Below are positions 32,843 through 41,253 of a stretch of DNA of 64,000 bases, one piece after another; positions within the stretch are counted from its first letter, which is position 1, and every line of letters begins with the position of its first letter. The stretch is from JBOHDX01 sp050700835 (GTDB lineage: Bacteria > Actinomycetota > Actinomycetes > Propionibacteriales > Nocardioidaceae): assembly GCA_050700835.1 (NCBI GenBank), contig JBOHDX010000146.1, positions 19,627 to 83,626 on the forward strand. The letters run 5' to 3'. The notes under the pieces are model-generated. The model saw only the letters and a list, made by a program, of their open reading frames with translations. It was not told where the DNA came from and did no database searches. The position numbers and the translations under genes are program-made.

Positions 32843-34067
32843 CGGCCTTGAACTCCTGCCAGATCTGGTGCCACTGACCGTCGATGGTCGGTTGCAGCTC
32901 GAGCAGGTGAGCGCCGTTGAGGAAGTACGACGGCAGCACCGCGGCGGTCGAGAGGTTGGCGGGCGCGAAACCGTCGGCCACGATGCTGTTGGGGTTGATG
33001 CTGCGCTGCGGCGGTTGGTAGCCGATGTAGAAGAAGTTCTCTTTGGCGACCGCGGCGTCGAGCATGTGGTTGATGAAGAAGTGCGCCGCGACAGGGTTCG
33101 GCCCGCCGGCCAGCACCACCATCAAGTCGTTGTCCACCATGCCGGTGCCATCGGCCGGGAACCAGTAGCGCAGCACCTTCGGCGATACTCCCTTGGGCAG
33201 GTAGTAGACCGCGTTCACGACGTCGCCGGACCACATCTGAGTCACGCTGAGCTGCCCGGCCGGCAAGTCGTTGTACATCGTGACTGTCACCTTGGGACGC
33301 GTCACGTTCTGCATCTGGAGCAGCTGGGTGCGGATCAGGTCGAGGTCGGACGCACTGCCGGTGTTGACGTCGGTGATGCCGTTGCGCAGCAGCACCATCG
33401 CCATCGCCGTGTGCCAGTCGTCGATGACCGCGATCTGTCCGGCGTACTGCGGGTCCCAGAAGACGTCGTAGGGGTTCGACCGCTTGGAGATGTCCTCGTT
33501 GATCAGGTCGTCACGCCAGGCGATCCCCGTCGTGTAGACCGTGTAGGGCACGGTGTACTGCCAACCCTGGTCGTACCACGGGTCCTTGAACTGCGGCCAC
33601 AGGTTGGAGACGTTCGGGATGTAGCTGTGGTTGAGCGGCCGCAGCAGAGAAGCGCCGACCATCGCGCCGATCTGGTCGTAGCTGGGGAAGTAGATGTCGA
33701 ACGGGATGTTGCGGGACCCGATCTTGGTGAGCGCCTCATCGGTGTCGTTGAACGTCGACAGCGTCACGTTGACGCCGTACTTGCTCTCGAACTGCTTGAT
33801 CACCTTGGGGCTGAGGTAGTCGGCGTAGTTGTAGATCCGCAGGGTGCTCCCCGGTCGTGGCATCTGACCGGACGGGATCTGCCCCACTGTGTGGTTGACC
33901 GGCCAGCGCACCGGGTGCGTCGGAGCCGCGATCACCAGCGAGCCGGACGTGTAGAGCTGGTTGCCGCAGGCCGCGAGGACCTCGGCCGCGAACGGCGTCG
34001 CCGCACTCGCGAGCAACGCTCGGGACAGGAGCCGGCGCCGGCTGATGGGGCGTCCCGGTGCTGGCAT
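32835..34067 (-). CDS. Extracellular solute-binding lipoprotein, PotD-like (Tat signal)
   Basis: 410 residues. The N-terminus has a twin-arginine signal (ISRRRLLSRALLASAA) ending in a lipobox LAAC (Cys34), so it is exported folded and lipid-anchored. The mature part is a type I/II periplasmic-binding fold of the polyamine family (LRIYNYADYLSPKVIKQFE, PSYDQIGAMV, NDLPAGQLSV). GGAGG lies 4 nt before ATG 34067. First gene of the minus operon leaving the operator at 34122-34137. The ligand is probably a cationic amine compound, by family. Confidence 0.88.
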   Translation of the reverse strand: MPAPGRPISRRRLLSRALLASAATPFAAEVLAACGNQLYTSGSLVIAAPTHPVRWPVNHTVGQIPSGQMPRPGSTLRIYNYADYLSPKVIKQFESKYGVNVTLSTFNDTDEALTKIGSRNIPFDIYFPSYDQIGAMVGASLLRPLNHSYIPNVSNLWPQFKDPWYDQGWQYTVPYTVYTTGIAWRDDLINEDISKRSNPYDVFWDPQYAGQIAVIDDWHTAMAMVLLRNGITDVNTGSASDLDLIRTQLLQMQNVTRPKVTVTMYNDLPAGQLSVTQMWSGDVVNAVYYLPKGVSPKVLRYWFPADGTGMVDNDLMVVLAGGPNPVAAHFFINHMLDAAVAKENFFYIGYQPPQRSINPNSIVADGFAPANLSTAAVLPSYFLNGAHLLELQPTIDGQWHQIWQEFKAGA

Positions 34068-34095
34068 CCAGCCTCCAACGAGTGCCGGCAATCTG

Positions 34096-34125
34096 TTGCC
34101 GAGATGCGACACGGTTACATAGACT
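34096..34125 (+). promoter_or_regulatory. Candidate promoter for the aminotransferase-ATPase operon
   Basis: TTGCCG (34096-34101), an 18-nt spacer, then TAGACT (34120-34125). The -10-like box overlaps the left arm of the TetR-type operator. The same spacing and -10 occur at 37375-37404. Confidence 0.5.
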
Positions 34126-34137
34126 GAACGATCAGTC
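34122..34137. promoter_or_regulatory. TetR-type operator 1, GACTGA-ACGA-TCAGTC
   Basis: A perfect 6-bp inverted repeat with a 4-bp spacer, between the divergent binding-protein and aminotransferase genes. Two more copies occur at 37401 and 42494. On the minus strand TTGACT (34139-34134) overlaps the right arm and could be the -35 for the importer operon. Confidence 0.72.
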
Positions 34138-34172
34138 AATGGTGTCGATGACACCGTCTGGAGCAACTCATC

Positions 34173-35561
34173 GTGACCTCGACGACGACCCACGCCGTGA
34201 GCGGAAGGACGCTCGACGACCTGATCGAGGAGGAGTCTGCGGTCTTCCTCTCCCGCCAGCCCGTCAGCGGCGAGTACGTCGAGCGGGCCGGCCGGGTGCT
34301 GGCCGGCGGCGCGACCTCGAACTGGCAGATCGCCGCACCGCAAGCGGTCTGGATGAGTCACGGCGCCGGATCGAAGGTCTACGACGTCGACGGCACCGAG
34401 TACAGCGACTTCCACGGTGGCTACGGTGTCTCGATCGCCGGGCATGCGCACCCGGCGATCGTCGAGGCCGTCAGCGACCGGGTGCGGCGAGGCACCCACT
34501 TCGCCCAGCCCACCCAGGACGCCATCTTCGTGGCGGAGGACCTGACCAGGCGCTTCGGCCTTCCGCAGTGGCGTTTCGCCAACTCAGGCACCGAGGCGAC
34601 GATGGACGCGGTGCACCTGATGCGAGCCGCGACCGGCCGCGACCTGGTGATCAAGGTCGAGGGCTGCTACCACGGCCACCACGACTCGGTGCAGGTGTCG
34701 GTCCTACCCGACGCCGACGAGGCGGGCCCAGCCGACCGACCTAATCGGGTCGCGGGCAACACCGGGATCCCCCAGGCCATCCTCGACCTCGTCCTGGTGG
34801 TCGGGTTCAACGACCTCGCGGCCGTCGAGCGAGCGCTGGGCGAGCACCCCGGCCAGGTGGCCGGCATGATCCTCGAGCCGGTGATGATGAACGCCGGCAT
34901 CATCCACCCCGAACCCGGCTACCTCGCCGGTCTGCGTGACCTGCTGCACGCGCACGGAGCTCTGCTTGCGTACGACGAGGTCAAGACCGGACTCACGGTG
35001 GGACCCGGCGGTGTCTGTGCGACGTCCGGGGTGCTGCCGGACATCGTCTGCCTGGCCAAGGCCATGGGCGGCGGGCTCTCCACGGCGGCGATCGGCGGGA
35101 CGACGGAGCTGATGGACATGATCGCGGATGGCCGCTACGAGCAGGTGGGGACATTCAACGGCAACCCGCTGGCGATGGCCGCGGCCAGAGCGACGTTGAC
35201 CGAGGTGCTCACCCCGAAGGCCTACTCCCATCTCGACCGGCTGCGGACCAGGATGACCGCCGGGATCGAAGCGGTCCTCGCCAGTCACGGCCTGCCGTGG
35301 CACGTCGTGACCGCCGGCGCCAAGGGCTGCATCACGTTCCTGCCCGATCCGGTGCGGGGCTACCGGGACTTCCTTCGCATCGACGGTCGGTTGGGGCAGG
35401 CACACTGGCTCGTGCAGCACAACGGAGGCGTGTTCCTTCCCCCCTGGGGCAAGGTCGAGCAGTGGCTGGTGTCGGTGCAGCACACCGACGACGACGTCGA
35501 CCGCTTCGTCGGCAACGTGTCCACGCTGGCCGACCGCCTCGCCACGCCGGCTGGGGTGTAG
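34173..35561 (+). CDS. Class III PLP aminotransferase (glutamate-1-semialdehyde aminomutase-like)
   Basis: 462 residues from GTG 34173. Motifs: FANSGTEATMDAVHLMRAAT for the phosphate site, GCYHGHHD, ILEPVMMN, YDEVKTGLT and the PLP lysine in CLAKAMGGG (K296). The family includes GSA aminomutase and omega-amino acid or polyamine transaminases. Its place in an amine-uptake cluster argues for a catabolic omega-amino substrate rather than haem synthesis. It is followed 5 nt later by the importer ATPase. Confidence 0.87.
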   Translation: MTSTTTHAVSGRTLDDLIEEESAVFLSRQPVSGEYVERAGRVLAGGATSNWQIAAPQAVWMSHGAGSKVYDVDGTEYSDFHGGYGVSIAGHAHPAIVEAVSDRVRRGTHFAQPTQDAIFVAEDLTRRFGLPQWRFANSGTEATMDAVHLMRAATGRDLVIKVEGCYHGHHDSVQVSVLPDADEAGPADRPNRVAGNTGIPQAILDLVLVVGFNDLAAVERALGEHPGQVAGMILEPVMMNAGIIHPEPGYLAGLRDLLHAHGALLAYDEVKTGLTVGPGGVCATSGVLPDIVCLAKAMGGGLSTAAIGGTTELMDMIADGRYEQVGTFNGNPLAMAAARATLTEVLTPKAYSHLDRLRTRMTAGIEAVLASHGLPWHVVTAGAKGCITFLPDPVRGYRDFLRIDGRLGQAHWLVQHNGGVFLPPWGKVEQWLVSVQHTDDDVDRFVGNVSTLADRLATPAGV

Positions 35562-35566
35562 CCACG

Positions 35567-36688
35567 ATGGCCGAGTGCGGGCAGCTGTCGCTGCAAGGAC
35601 TGGTCAAGGACTTCAACGAAGGCCGGGCCGTCGACCGCCTCGACCTCGAGATCGAGGCCGGCGAGTTCTTCTCCCTGCTGGGCGCCTCGGGATGCGGAAA
35701 GACCACGACGCTGCGGATGATCGCCGGGTTCGAGCGCCCCGACGCCGGAACCATCCGGCTCGACGGGGCCGACCTCGGCCAGGTGTCGCCGCACCGGCGT
35801 CCGGTCAACACCGTGTTCCAGTCGTACGCCTTGTTCCCCTTCCTCAATGTGTGGGACAACGTGGCGTTCGGGATGCGCTACCACGACGTCGACCGGGCGA
35901 CGACGAAGCGCCGCATCGGGTCGGCTCTGGAGCTGGTGCGGATGGAGTCGTTCGCCAAGCGCCGGCCGCACCAGCTGTCGGGCGGCCAGCAGCAGCGGGT
36001 GGCCCTGGCGCGTGCGCTGGTGCTGCGTCCGACCGTGCTGCTGCTCGACGAGCCGCTCGGGGCGCTCGACGCCAAGCTGCGCAAGCAGCTGCAGATTGAG
36101 CTGCGCACGTTGCAGAAGTCGGTGGAGACGACGTTCGTCTACGTCACGCACGACCAGGAGGAGGCGCTGACGATGTCCGACCGACTCGCCGTCCTCGTAG
36201 ACGGCCGGGTCGAGCAGGTCGGGACCCCGAGCGAGGTCTATTCGCGCCCGGCGAGTGCCTACGTAGCGGGATTCCTGGGCGCGGCCAACCTGTTCGACGC
36301 ACAGCTGATCGGAGTGGTCGACGGCGACGTCAGCGTGCAGATCGAGGAGTTGGTCCTCCGGGCCTGCCCCGACGGTGCCAGGCCCGCAAGCAACGACGTG
36401 TGCGTCGTCGTGCGCCCGGAGCGGGTGGAGATCTCACCGCCGGAGCAGCTGCGCCCGTCCGGCGACGCCAACGTGGTGGACGGCGTGGTGGAGCACCTGG
36501 TCTTCCACGGCGCCACCACCCATGTCGGTGTCCGATCCGCGGGCTGCCTGCTCACCGCCGAGGTGCCCAATGTGCACGGCACCCAACCGGACTGGCTGCA
36601 CCAAGGGCTGCATGTGTGTGTGCGGATCTCGACGTCAGCCGTGCAGCTGCTGCCGACGAGCGTGTCAGCTCCGGCGGCGGCTTCCTGA
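35567..36688 (+). CDS. ABC transporter ATP-binding protein, PotA-like
   Basis: 373 residues. Walker A GASGCGKTTT (about residues 40-49), Q-loop NTVFQSYALFP, signature LSGGQQQR, Walker B VLLLDEPLGALD, H-loop THDQEEAL, and a C-terminal TOBE domain (VVRPERVEISPP). It powers the importer whose permeases and binding protein lie in the divergent operon. The 3' end overlaps the convergent TetR gene by 24 bp. Confidence 0.92.
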   Translation: MAECGQLSLQGLVKDFNEGRAVDRLDLEIEAGEFFSLLGASGCGKTTTLRMIAGFERPDAGTIRLDGADLGQVSPHRRPVNTVFQSYALFPFLNVWDNVAFGMRYHDVDRATTKRRIGSALELVRMESFAKRRPHQLSGGQQQRVALARALVLRPTVLLLDEPLGALDAKLRKQLQIELRTLQKSVETTFVYVTHDQEEALTMSDRLAVLVDGRVEQVGTPSEVYSRPASAYVAGFLGAANLFDAQLIGVVDGDVSVQIEELVLRACPDGARPASNDVCVVVRPERVEISPPEQLRPSGDANVVDGVVEHLVFHGATTHVGVRSAGCLLTAEVPNVHGTQPDWLHQGLHVCVRISTSAVQLLPTSVSAPAAAS

Positions 36689-37333
36689 GGCCTTGCGGCG
36701 AGGCTTCGCCTGGGGCCCCCAGTCCGCGCCGAGCTCGCGCGCCGCGAACCGCATGGCGATCGTGTGGGCCCGCTCCGGGCTCATGGCGGGGTCCTCCAGG
36801 GCCACCTGGATCGACAGTCCGTCCAGCAGAGCGGCGAAACCGAGGCTGAACTCCTCGGCGTCGACGGCGCCGATCTCACCGGACGCGACGGCTTCCTCGA
36901 CGACGCGCAGGATCATCGACCGCCAGCGCTGGTCGAGGTCGATCCGGTCGCGCGCGACCTCCGGGTGCCGGAACGCCTGCGCCCACAGGTCGAACCACAG
37001 TCCCCACGAGCCCGGGATCTCGTCGTCGGCGCCCTGACGCACGCAGGTGAGACGCACCAGCGTGTCGAGGCGCGTCCGCAACGACGGCGTGTGCGCCAGC
37101 ATCTCCTCGGCGGCCGCATAGAACGAGTCCTCCGAGTGGCGAAGGGCGGCGGTCAGCAGGGAGTCCTTGGTGCCGAAGTAGTAGATGACCAGCGCCGGGC
37201 TGGCACCCACCCGCAGGGCGACGTCGGCGATCCGCGTGTCCGAGAAGCCCCGCTCGGCGATCAGCTCCGCCGCCGCGTGCAGCATCTGGGCGCGCCGTTG
37301 GTCAGGCGACGCGTCGAGGGTCTTGGTCGGCAT
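36665..37333 (-). CDS. TetR/AcrR family regulator (BetI-like), probable master of the cluster
   Basis: 222 residues. The N-terminal helix-turn-helix is RIADVALRVGASPALVIYYF (residues about 34-53). The C-terminal ligand domain has the LGFAALLDGLSIQVALED pattern of BetI/TetR_C_6 proteins. It lies at the centre of the island and beside the operator at 37401-37416, so it probably represses itself and the three divergent promoters until a pathway compound binds. This is inference from position and repeated palindromes. Confidence 0.85.
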   Translation of the reverse strand: MPTKTLDASPDQRRAQMLHAAAELIAERGFSDTRIADVALRVGASPALVIYYFGTKDSLLTAALRHSEDSFYAAAEEMLAHTPSLRTRLDTLVRLTCVRQGADDEIPGSWGLWFDLWAQAFRHPEVARDRIDLDQRWRSMILRVVEEAVASGEIGAVDAEEFSLGFAALLDGLSIQVALEDPAMSPERAHTIAMRFAARELGADWGPQAKPRRKASGSRRRS

Positions 37334-37374
37334 CGCTTCCGTCCCCGATCGGCCTGGATATCCACCCGCAGTGC

Positions 37375-37404
37375 TTGCAGGGCACGCTAGCACCTACTTA
37401 GACT
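37375..37404 (+). promoter_or_regulatory. Candidate promoter for the FAD oxidoreductase-ligase operon
   Basis: TTGCAG (37375-37380), an 18-nt spacer and TAGACT (37399-37404). This is the same layout as at 34096-34125, again with the -10 inside the operator. Confidence 0.5.
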
Positions 37405-37416
37405 GAACAGTCAGTC
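37401..37416. promoter_or_regulatory. TetR-type operator 2, GACTGA-ACAG-TCAGTC
   Basis: A perfect 6-bp inverted repeat with a 4-bp spacer in the divergent gap between the TetR gene and the phytoene-desaturase-like gene, 68 bp from the TetR start. It is the natural site for autoregulation. Confidence 0.78.
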
Positions 37417-37433
37417 AGGATGATGACGGAATC

Positions 37434-39131
37434 GTGGACGGACGGTTGCGCATGACCAATTCCAACTCCAACTCCATTTCCAATTCCAACTCCTACGACG
37501 CGATCGTGGTCGGCGGCGGACACAACGGCCTCGTCGCCGCGGCCTATCTCGCGCGTGCCGGCGCCCGGACCGTGGTGCTCGAGTCGAGGGGCACCACCGG
37601 TGGCGCGGCCACCACCGAGTGCCCGTGGCCCGACCTGCCGGACGTGCGGGTCACGCGCCTGTCCTACGTGATGAGCCTGATGCCCCCGACGATCCTGAAG
37701 GACCTGGCGCTCGAGCAGCACGGCTATCGCGTGCACCCGATGGGCCCCTACTACCAGGCGTTCCCCGACGGAGGCTCGTTGACGATCTTCGACGACGACC
37801 CCGAGCGTACGCACGGCGAGATCGCCCGGTGGTCCAAGCACGACGCCGACGCCTGGATACGTTGGAACGAATGGTTGGCCGGCTTGGCTGACGTGCTGGC
37901 GCCGCTGCTCCTCACGGTCCCGCCGACCATCGGGTCGCACCACCCGCGCGACGTGTCCGACCTCCTGCGGCTCGCCTGGCGCAACCGGGGGGTCGACGCC
38001 CGGACCGTCGCGGACGTGACCCGGCTGATGACGATGAGCATCGCCGATCTGCTGGACGACTGGTTCGACTCGCCACAGCTGAAGGGCGCACTGGCCGTCA
38101 ATGGCGTGATCGGCACCTGGGCGGGCCCCTACGAACCAGGCACCGCCTACGTCATGGCCCACCACTCGATCGGCGACGTCGGCGACGGACAGCTCGGCAG
38201 CTGGGGCTTCCCCGAGGGCGGCATGGGTGCGGTCTCGGCAGCCATCCGCCGGTCCGCGGAGTCGTTCGGCGCCGAGATCCGAACCAGCGCGCCGGTCCAC
38301 CATCTGCTCGTCCGGGACGGCCGAGTCGAAGGCGCGGTGCTCCGCAGCGGTGAGGAGCTGCGGGCGCCGACGGTCGTCACGAGCCTGCACCCTCGCACGG
38401 CGTTCCTCGACCACGTCGGGCGGAGCAACCTGCCAGACGACTTCGTCACCGACATCGAGCGCTGGCGATCCCGCAGCGGAGTCGTGAAGGTCAACCTGGC
38501 TCTGTCGGAGCTGCCGAGCTTCACCGCCGACCCGAGCACCGGCACCGCCGAGCACCACACCGGATCGGTCGAGATGGCGCCGACGATGGAGTTCATCGAG
38601 CGAGCGTTCATCGACGCGCGCGAGGGACGCGCCGCCGCGGCCCCGTTCGTCGATGGCGTGATCCCGACCTCGCTCGACAAGACGCTCAACCCGGACGGCC
38701 CGCACATCTTCTCGATGTTCACCCAGTGGGTGCCTCACGAGTGGAGCCTCGAGCCGCACCAGGCGGAGCTTGACGCCTACGCCGACCGGGTCATCGAGAT
38801 GTACGACGCGGTCGCGCCCGGCTTCAAGGCCTCGGTGATCGCCCGAGACGTCGTCGGGCCGCACGAGATGGAGCAGGAGTACGGCCTCGTTGGCGGCAAC
38901 ATCTTCCATGGTGAGCTCAGCCTGGAACAGCTGTTCCACCTTCGCCCAGCCGTCGGCTATGCCGACTACCGGACGCCGGTGAGGGGTCTCTACAACGCCA
39001 GCTCCGCAACCCACGCGGGTGGCGGCGTGTGCGGCATCCCAGGCATGCAGTCGGCCCGCGCCGCCCTGCGCGACACCAGGCAAGGCCCGGGCCGAGGCGT
39101 CCGATCGTCGTTGCCGAGCCGGCGGCGGTGA
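37434..39131 (+). CDS. Phytoene-desaturase-like FAD/NAD(P)-dependent oxidoreductase
   Basis: About 565 residues from GTG 37434 (ATG 37452 also possible). After an odd Asn-Ser run (residues about 9-20) comes the dinucleotide fold SYDAIVVGGGHNGLVAAAYL with LESRGTTGGAATTE. The C-terminal GGVCGIPGMQSARAAL closes the FAD site. The family includes carotenoid desaturases and amine-oxidase relatives; no carotenoid genes are present, so a catabolic dehydrogenation of a pathway intermediate is more likely. The stop overlaps the ligase start (GTGA). Confidence 0.83.
   Translation: MDGRLRMTNSNSNSISNSNSYDAIVVGGGHNGLVAAAYLARAGARTVVLESRGTTGGAATTECPWPDLPDVRVTRLSYVMSLMPPTILKDLALEQHGYRVHPMGPYYQAFPDGGSLTIFDDDPERTHGEIARWSKHDADAWIRWNEWLAGLADVLAPLLLTVPPTIGSHHPRDVSDLLRLAWRNRGVDARTVADVTRLMTMSIADLLDDWFDSPQLKGALAVNGVIGTWAGPYEPGTAYVMAHHSIGDVGDGQLGSWGFPEGGMGAVSAAIRRSAESFGAEIRTSAPVHHLLVRDGRVEGAVLRSGEELRAPTVVTSLHPRTAFLDHVGRSNLPDDFVTDIERWRSRSGVVKVNLALSELPSFTADPSTGTAEHHTGSVEMAPTMEFIERAFIDAREGRAAAAPFVDGVIPTSLDKTLNPDGPHIFSMFTQWVPHEWSLEPHQAELDAYADRVIEMYDAVAPGFKASVIARDVVGPHEMEQEYGLVGGNIFHGELSLEQLFHLRPAVGYADYRTPVRGLYNASSATHAGGGVCGIPGMQSARAALRDTRQGPGRGVRSSLPSRRR
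37459..37495 (+). repeat. Low-GC hexanucleotide repeat TCCAAY in a coding sequence
   Basis: About six imperfect copies of TCCAAC (variants TCCATT, TCCAAT, TCCTAC) encode alternating Asn and Ser. The AT content and codon use differ sharply from the surrounding gene. Confidence 0.85.
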
Positions 39132-41230
39132 GCAGCACCCCGCTCGAGAGGATGCTCGGGGCTCGCTCGATCGCCGTGGTCGGGGCCAGTGCCAGGCCCG
39201 GCTCGTTCGGTGAGCGGCTGACGCTGGAGGCCCTGCGGAGCCCGTCGGCACCGACCGTGCACCTCGTGCACCCGTCCCACCGCGAGGTTCTCGGGCGGTC
39301 GTGCGTGCCGTCCCTGTCCGACCTGCCGGACCCGGTCGACCTGGTGCTCCTCGGCGTACCCGATGCGGCACTGGCCGACCAGCTGGAGCTGGCCGGTGAC
39401 CGGGGTGACGGCGGAGCGGTGGTGTTCGGCTCCGCGCACGGACTCGGAGAACGTCTCGGTCAGGTGGCGGACCGGCACGGGCTGGCGCTCTGCGGTGGCG
39501 GATGCATGGGATTCGTCAACGTGGCCGAGGGAGTACGCGCGATCGGCTACCTCGAGCGGTTCCCCCTCACGACCGGCCCGATCGCGCTGGTGACGCACTC
39601 CGGGTCGGTGTTCTCGGCCCTGCTACGAACCCATCGCAAGCTCGAGTTCAGCCTCGCCGTGTCCTCCGGGCAGGAGATCGTCACGACCACGGCCGACTAC
39701 CTCTCGTACGCCTTGAGCCGGGAGGAGACCCGCGTCGTCGGCTTGGTGTCCGAGACGCTTCGTGATGTCCCTGCCCTGCGCCGCTGGCTGTCGTACGCCC
39801 GAGAGCGTGACGTGCCCGTGGTCGCGCTGACCGTGGGAGCGTCGCCGACCGGCCGAGCGATGGTGGCGGCGCACTCCGGGGCCTTGGCCGGCGACGACGC
39901 GGCCTGGGAGGCGTTGTGCGAGGCGCACGGCGTGCATCGCGTCGCGGACCTCGACGAGATGGCCGACACGCTAGAGCTGTTCGCCCTTGGGCGCCGCGCC
40001 GACCGCGCCGGCACCGGGATCGCGACCGTGCACGACTCCGGCGCCGAACGAGCCCTGGTGGCCGACGTCGCAAGCGCCGAGGGCGTGCCGTTCGCGCCGC
40101 TCGTCGACTCCACCAGGGCGCGGCTGGCGGCCGTTCTCGACCCGGGGCTCGAGGCCGTGAACCCGCTCGACGTCTGGGGAACCGGCGCCGGGACCGAGGG
40201 CCTGTTCACCGAGTGCCTGACCGCCATGACCGACGACCCGTCCGTCAGCGCGGTCGCCCTCGCGATCGATCTGGTGCCGGAGCTCGACGGCGACGAGTCG
40301 TATCCGAGAGCGGTGGAGACTGCCGCGGCGTCGACCACGAAGCCCGTCGTCGTGCTCAGCAACCTCGCGGCGTCGTTGGACCAGGCTGCGGCGCTCCGGC
40401 TGCGGACCCGAGGAATCCCCGTGCTGGAAGGAACCCGGAGCGGCCTGCGTGCGCTGCGCCACCTGCTCGACCACGCCGCGGCCGGAGCAGTCCCGGCCGT
40501 GTCCCCACGCCCCGCGCGGGTCGACCACGAACGGCAGCGGCGATGGCAGTCGCGGCTCCTGCAGGGGCCGCTCGACGCGACGACGTCGCTGGCCCTGCTG
40601 GCCGACTACGGCATCGCCGCCGTCGCCTCCCGGCCGGCGAGCGACATCGACGCCGTGTTGAGAGCAGCCAACCTGGTGGGCTGGCCGGTCGTGCTCAAGA
40701 CGGACGAGCCCGGCGTGGTCCACAAGTCCGACGTCAGCGGTGTCGTCATCGGCCTCGACGATCCCGTGAGCGTGCGCGAGGCGTACGCGCGGCTGCGCGC
40801 GGTCCTCGGTCCACGGGCGGTGGTCCAGCGACACATCGGGGAGGGGACCGAAGCGGCCCTGGGAGTCGTGCGCGACCCGCTGCTGGGGCCGATGGTTCTG
40901 CTCGCCGCTGGCGGCACCCTGGTCGAGCTGATGAACCAGCGCGCGGTGGCGCTACCGCCGGTGAACGAGGCGCGGGCCGCCGCCATGCTGGAGCGGTTGC
41001 CGTTCGCGGCGTTGCTGGACGGCGTCCGGGGCCGGCCGCCGGGTGACCGGCGCGCTCTGGTCGCCGCAGTGGTCGCCCTGTCCACGTTGGCGGTCGAGCT
41101 CGGCGGGTGCCTCGAGGCGCTGGACGTGAACCCGCTCGTCGTCGGTCCGGAGGGCGCGGTGGCCGTCGATGCGCTGGTAGTCGTCCGCAGCACTGCGGAG
41201 ACCGAGCCGTTGGCAGCGGTCCGCCCGTGA
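39128..41230 (+). CDS. NDP-forming acyl-CoA ligase (acetate-CoA ligase family, fused alpha-beta)
   Basis: 700 residues from GTG 39128. N-terminal CoA-binding domain (ARSIAVVGASARPGSFGERL), succinyl-CoA ligase-like middle (ALVTHSGSVFSAL; AAHSGALAGDDAAWEALCEA, the latter with the usual active His), and C-terminal ATP-grasp (PVVLKTDEPGVVHKSDVSGV, ALDVNPLVVGPEG). It makes an acyl-CoA from a carboxylate with ATP giving ADP. In this cluster it could activate an acid for the acyl-CoA dehydrogenase at 42562. The substrate is unknown. Confidence 0.87.
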   Translation: MSSTPLERMLGARSIAVVGASARPGSFGERLTLEALRSPSAPTVHLVHPSHREVLGRSCVPSLSDLPDPVDLVLLGVPDAALADQLELAGDRGDGGAVVFGSAHGLGERLGQVADRHGLALCGGGCMGFVNVAEGVRAIGYLERFPLTTGPIALVTHSGSVFSALLRTHRKLEFSLAVSSGQEIVTTTADYLSYALSREETRVVGLVSETLRDVPALRRWLSYARERDVPVVALTVGASPTGRAMVAAHSGALAGDDAAWEALCEAHGVHRVADLDEMADTLELFALGRRADRAGTGIATVHDSGAERALVADVASAEGVPFAPLVDSTRARLAAVLDPGLEAVNPLDVWGTGAGTEGLFTECLTAMTDDPSVSAVALAIDLVPELDGDESYPRAVETAAASTTKPVVVLSNLAASLDQAAALRLRTRGIPVLEGTRSGLRALRHLLDHAAAGAVPAVSPRPARVDHERQRRWQSRLLQGPLDATTSLALLADYGIAAVASRPASDIDAVLRAANLVGWPVVLKTDEPGVVHKSDVSGVVIGLDDPVSVREAYARLRAVLGPRAVVQRHIGEGTEAALGVVRDPLLGPMVLLAAGGTLVELMNQRAVALPPVNEARAAAMLERLPFAALLDGVRGRPPGDRRALVAAVVALSTLAVELGGCLEALDVNPLVVGPEGAVAVDALVVVRSTAETEPLAAVRP

Positions 41231-41253
41231 GCACGTGAGACCGCTAGCCGGGT

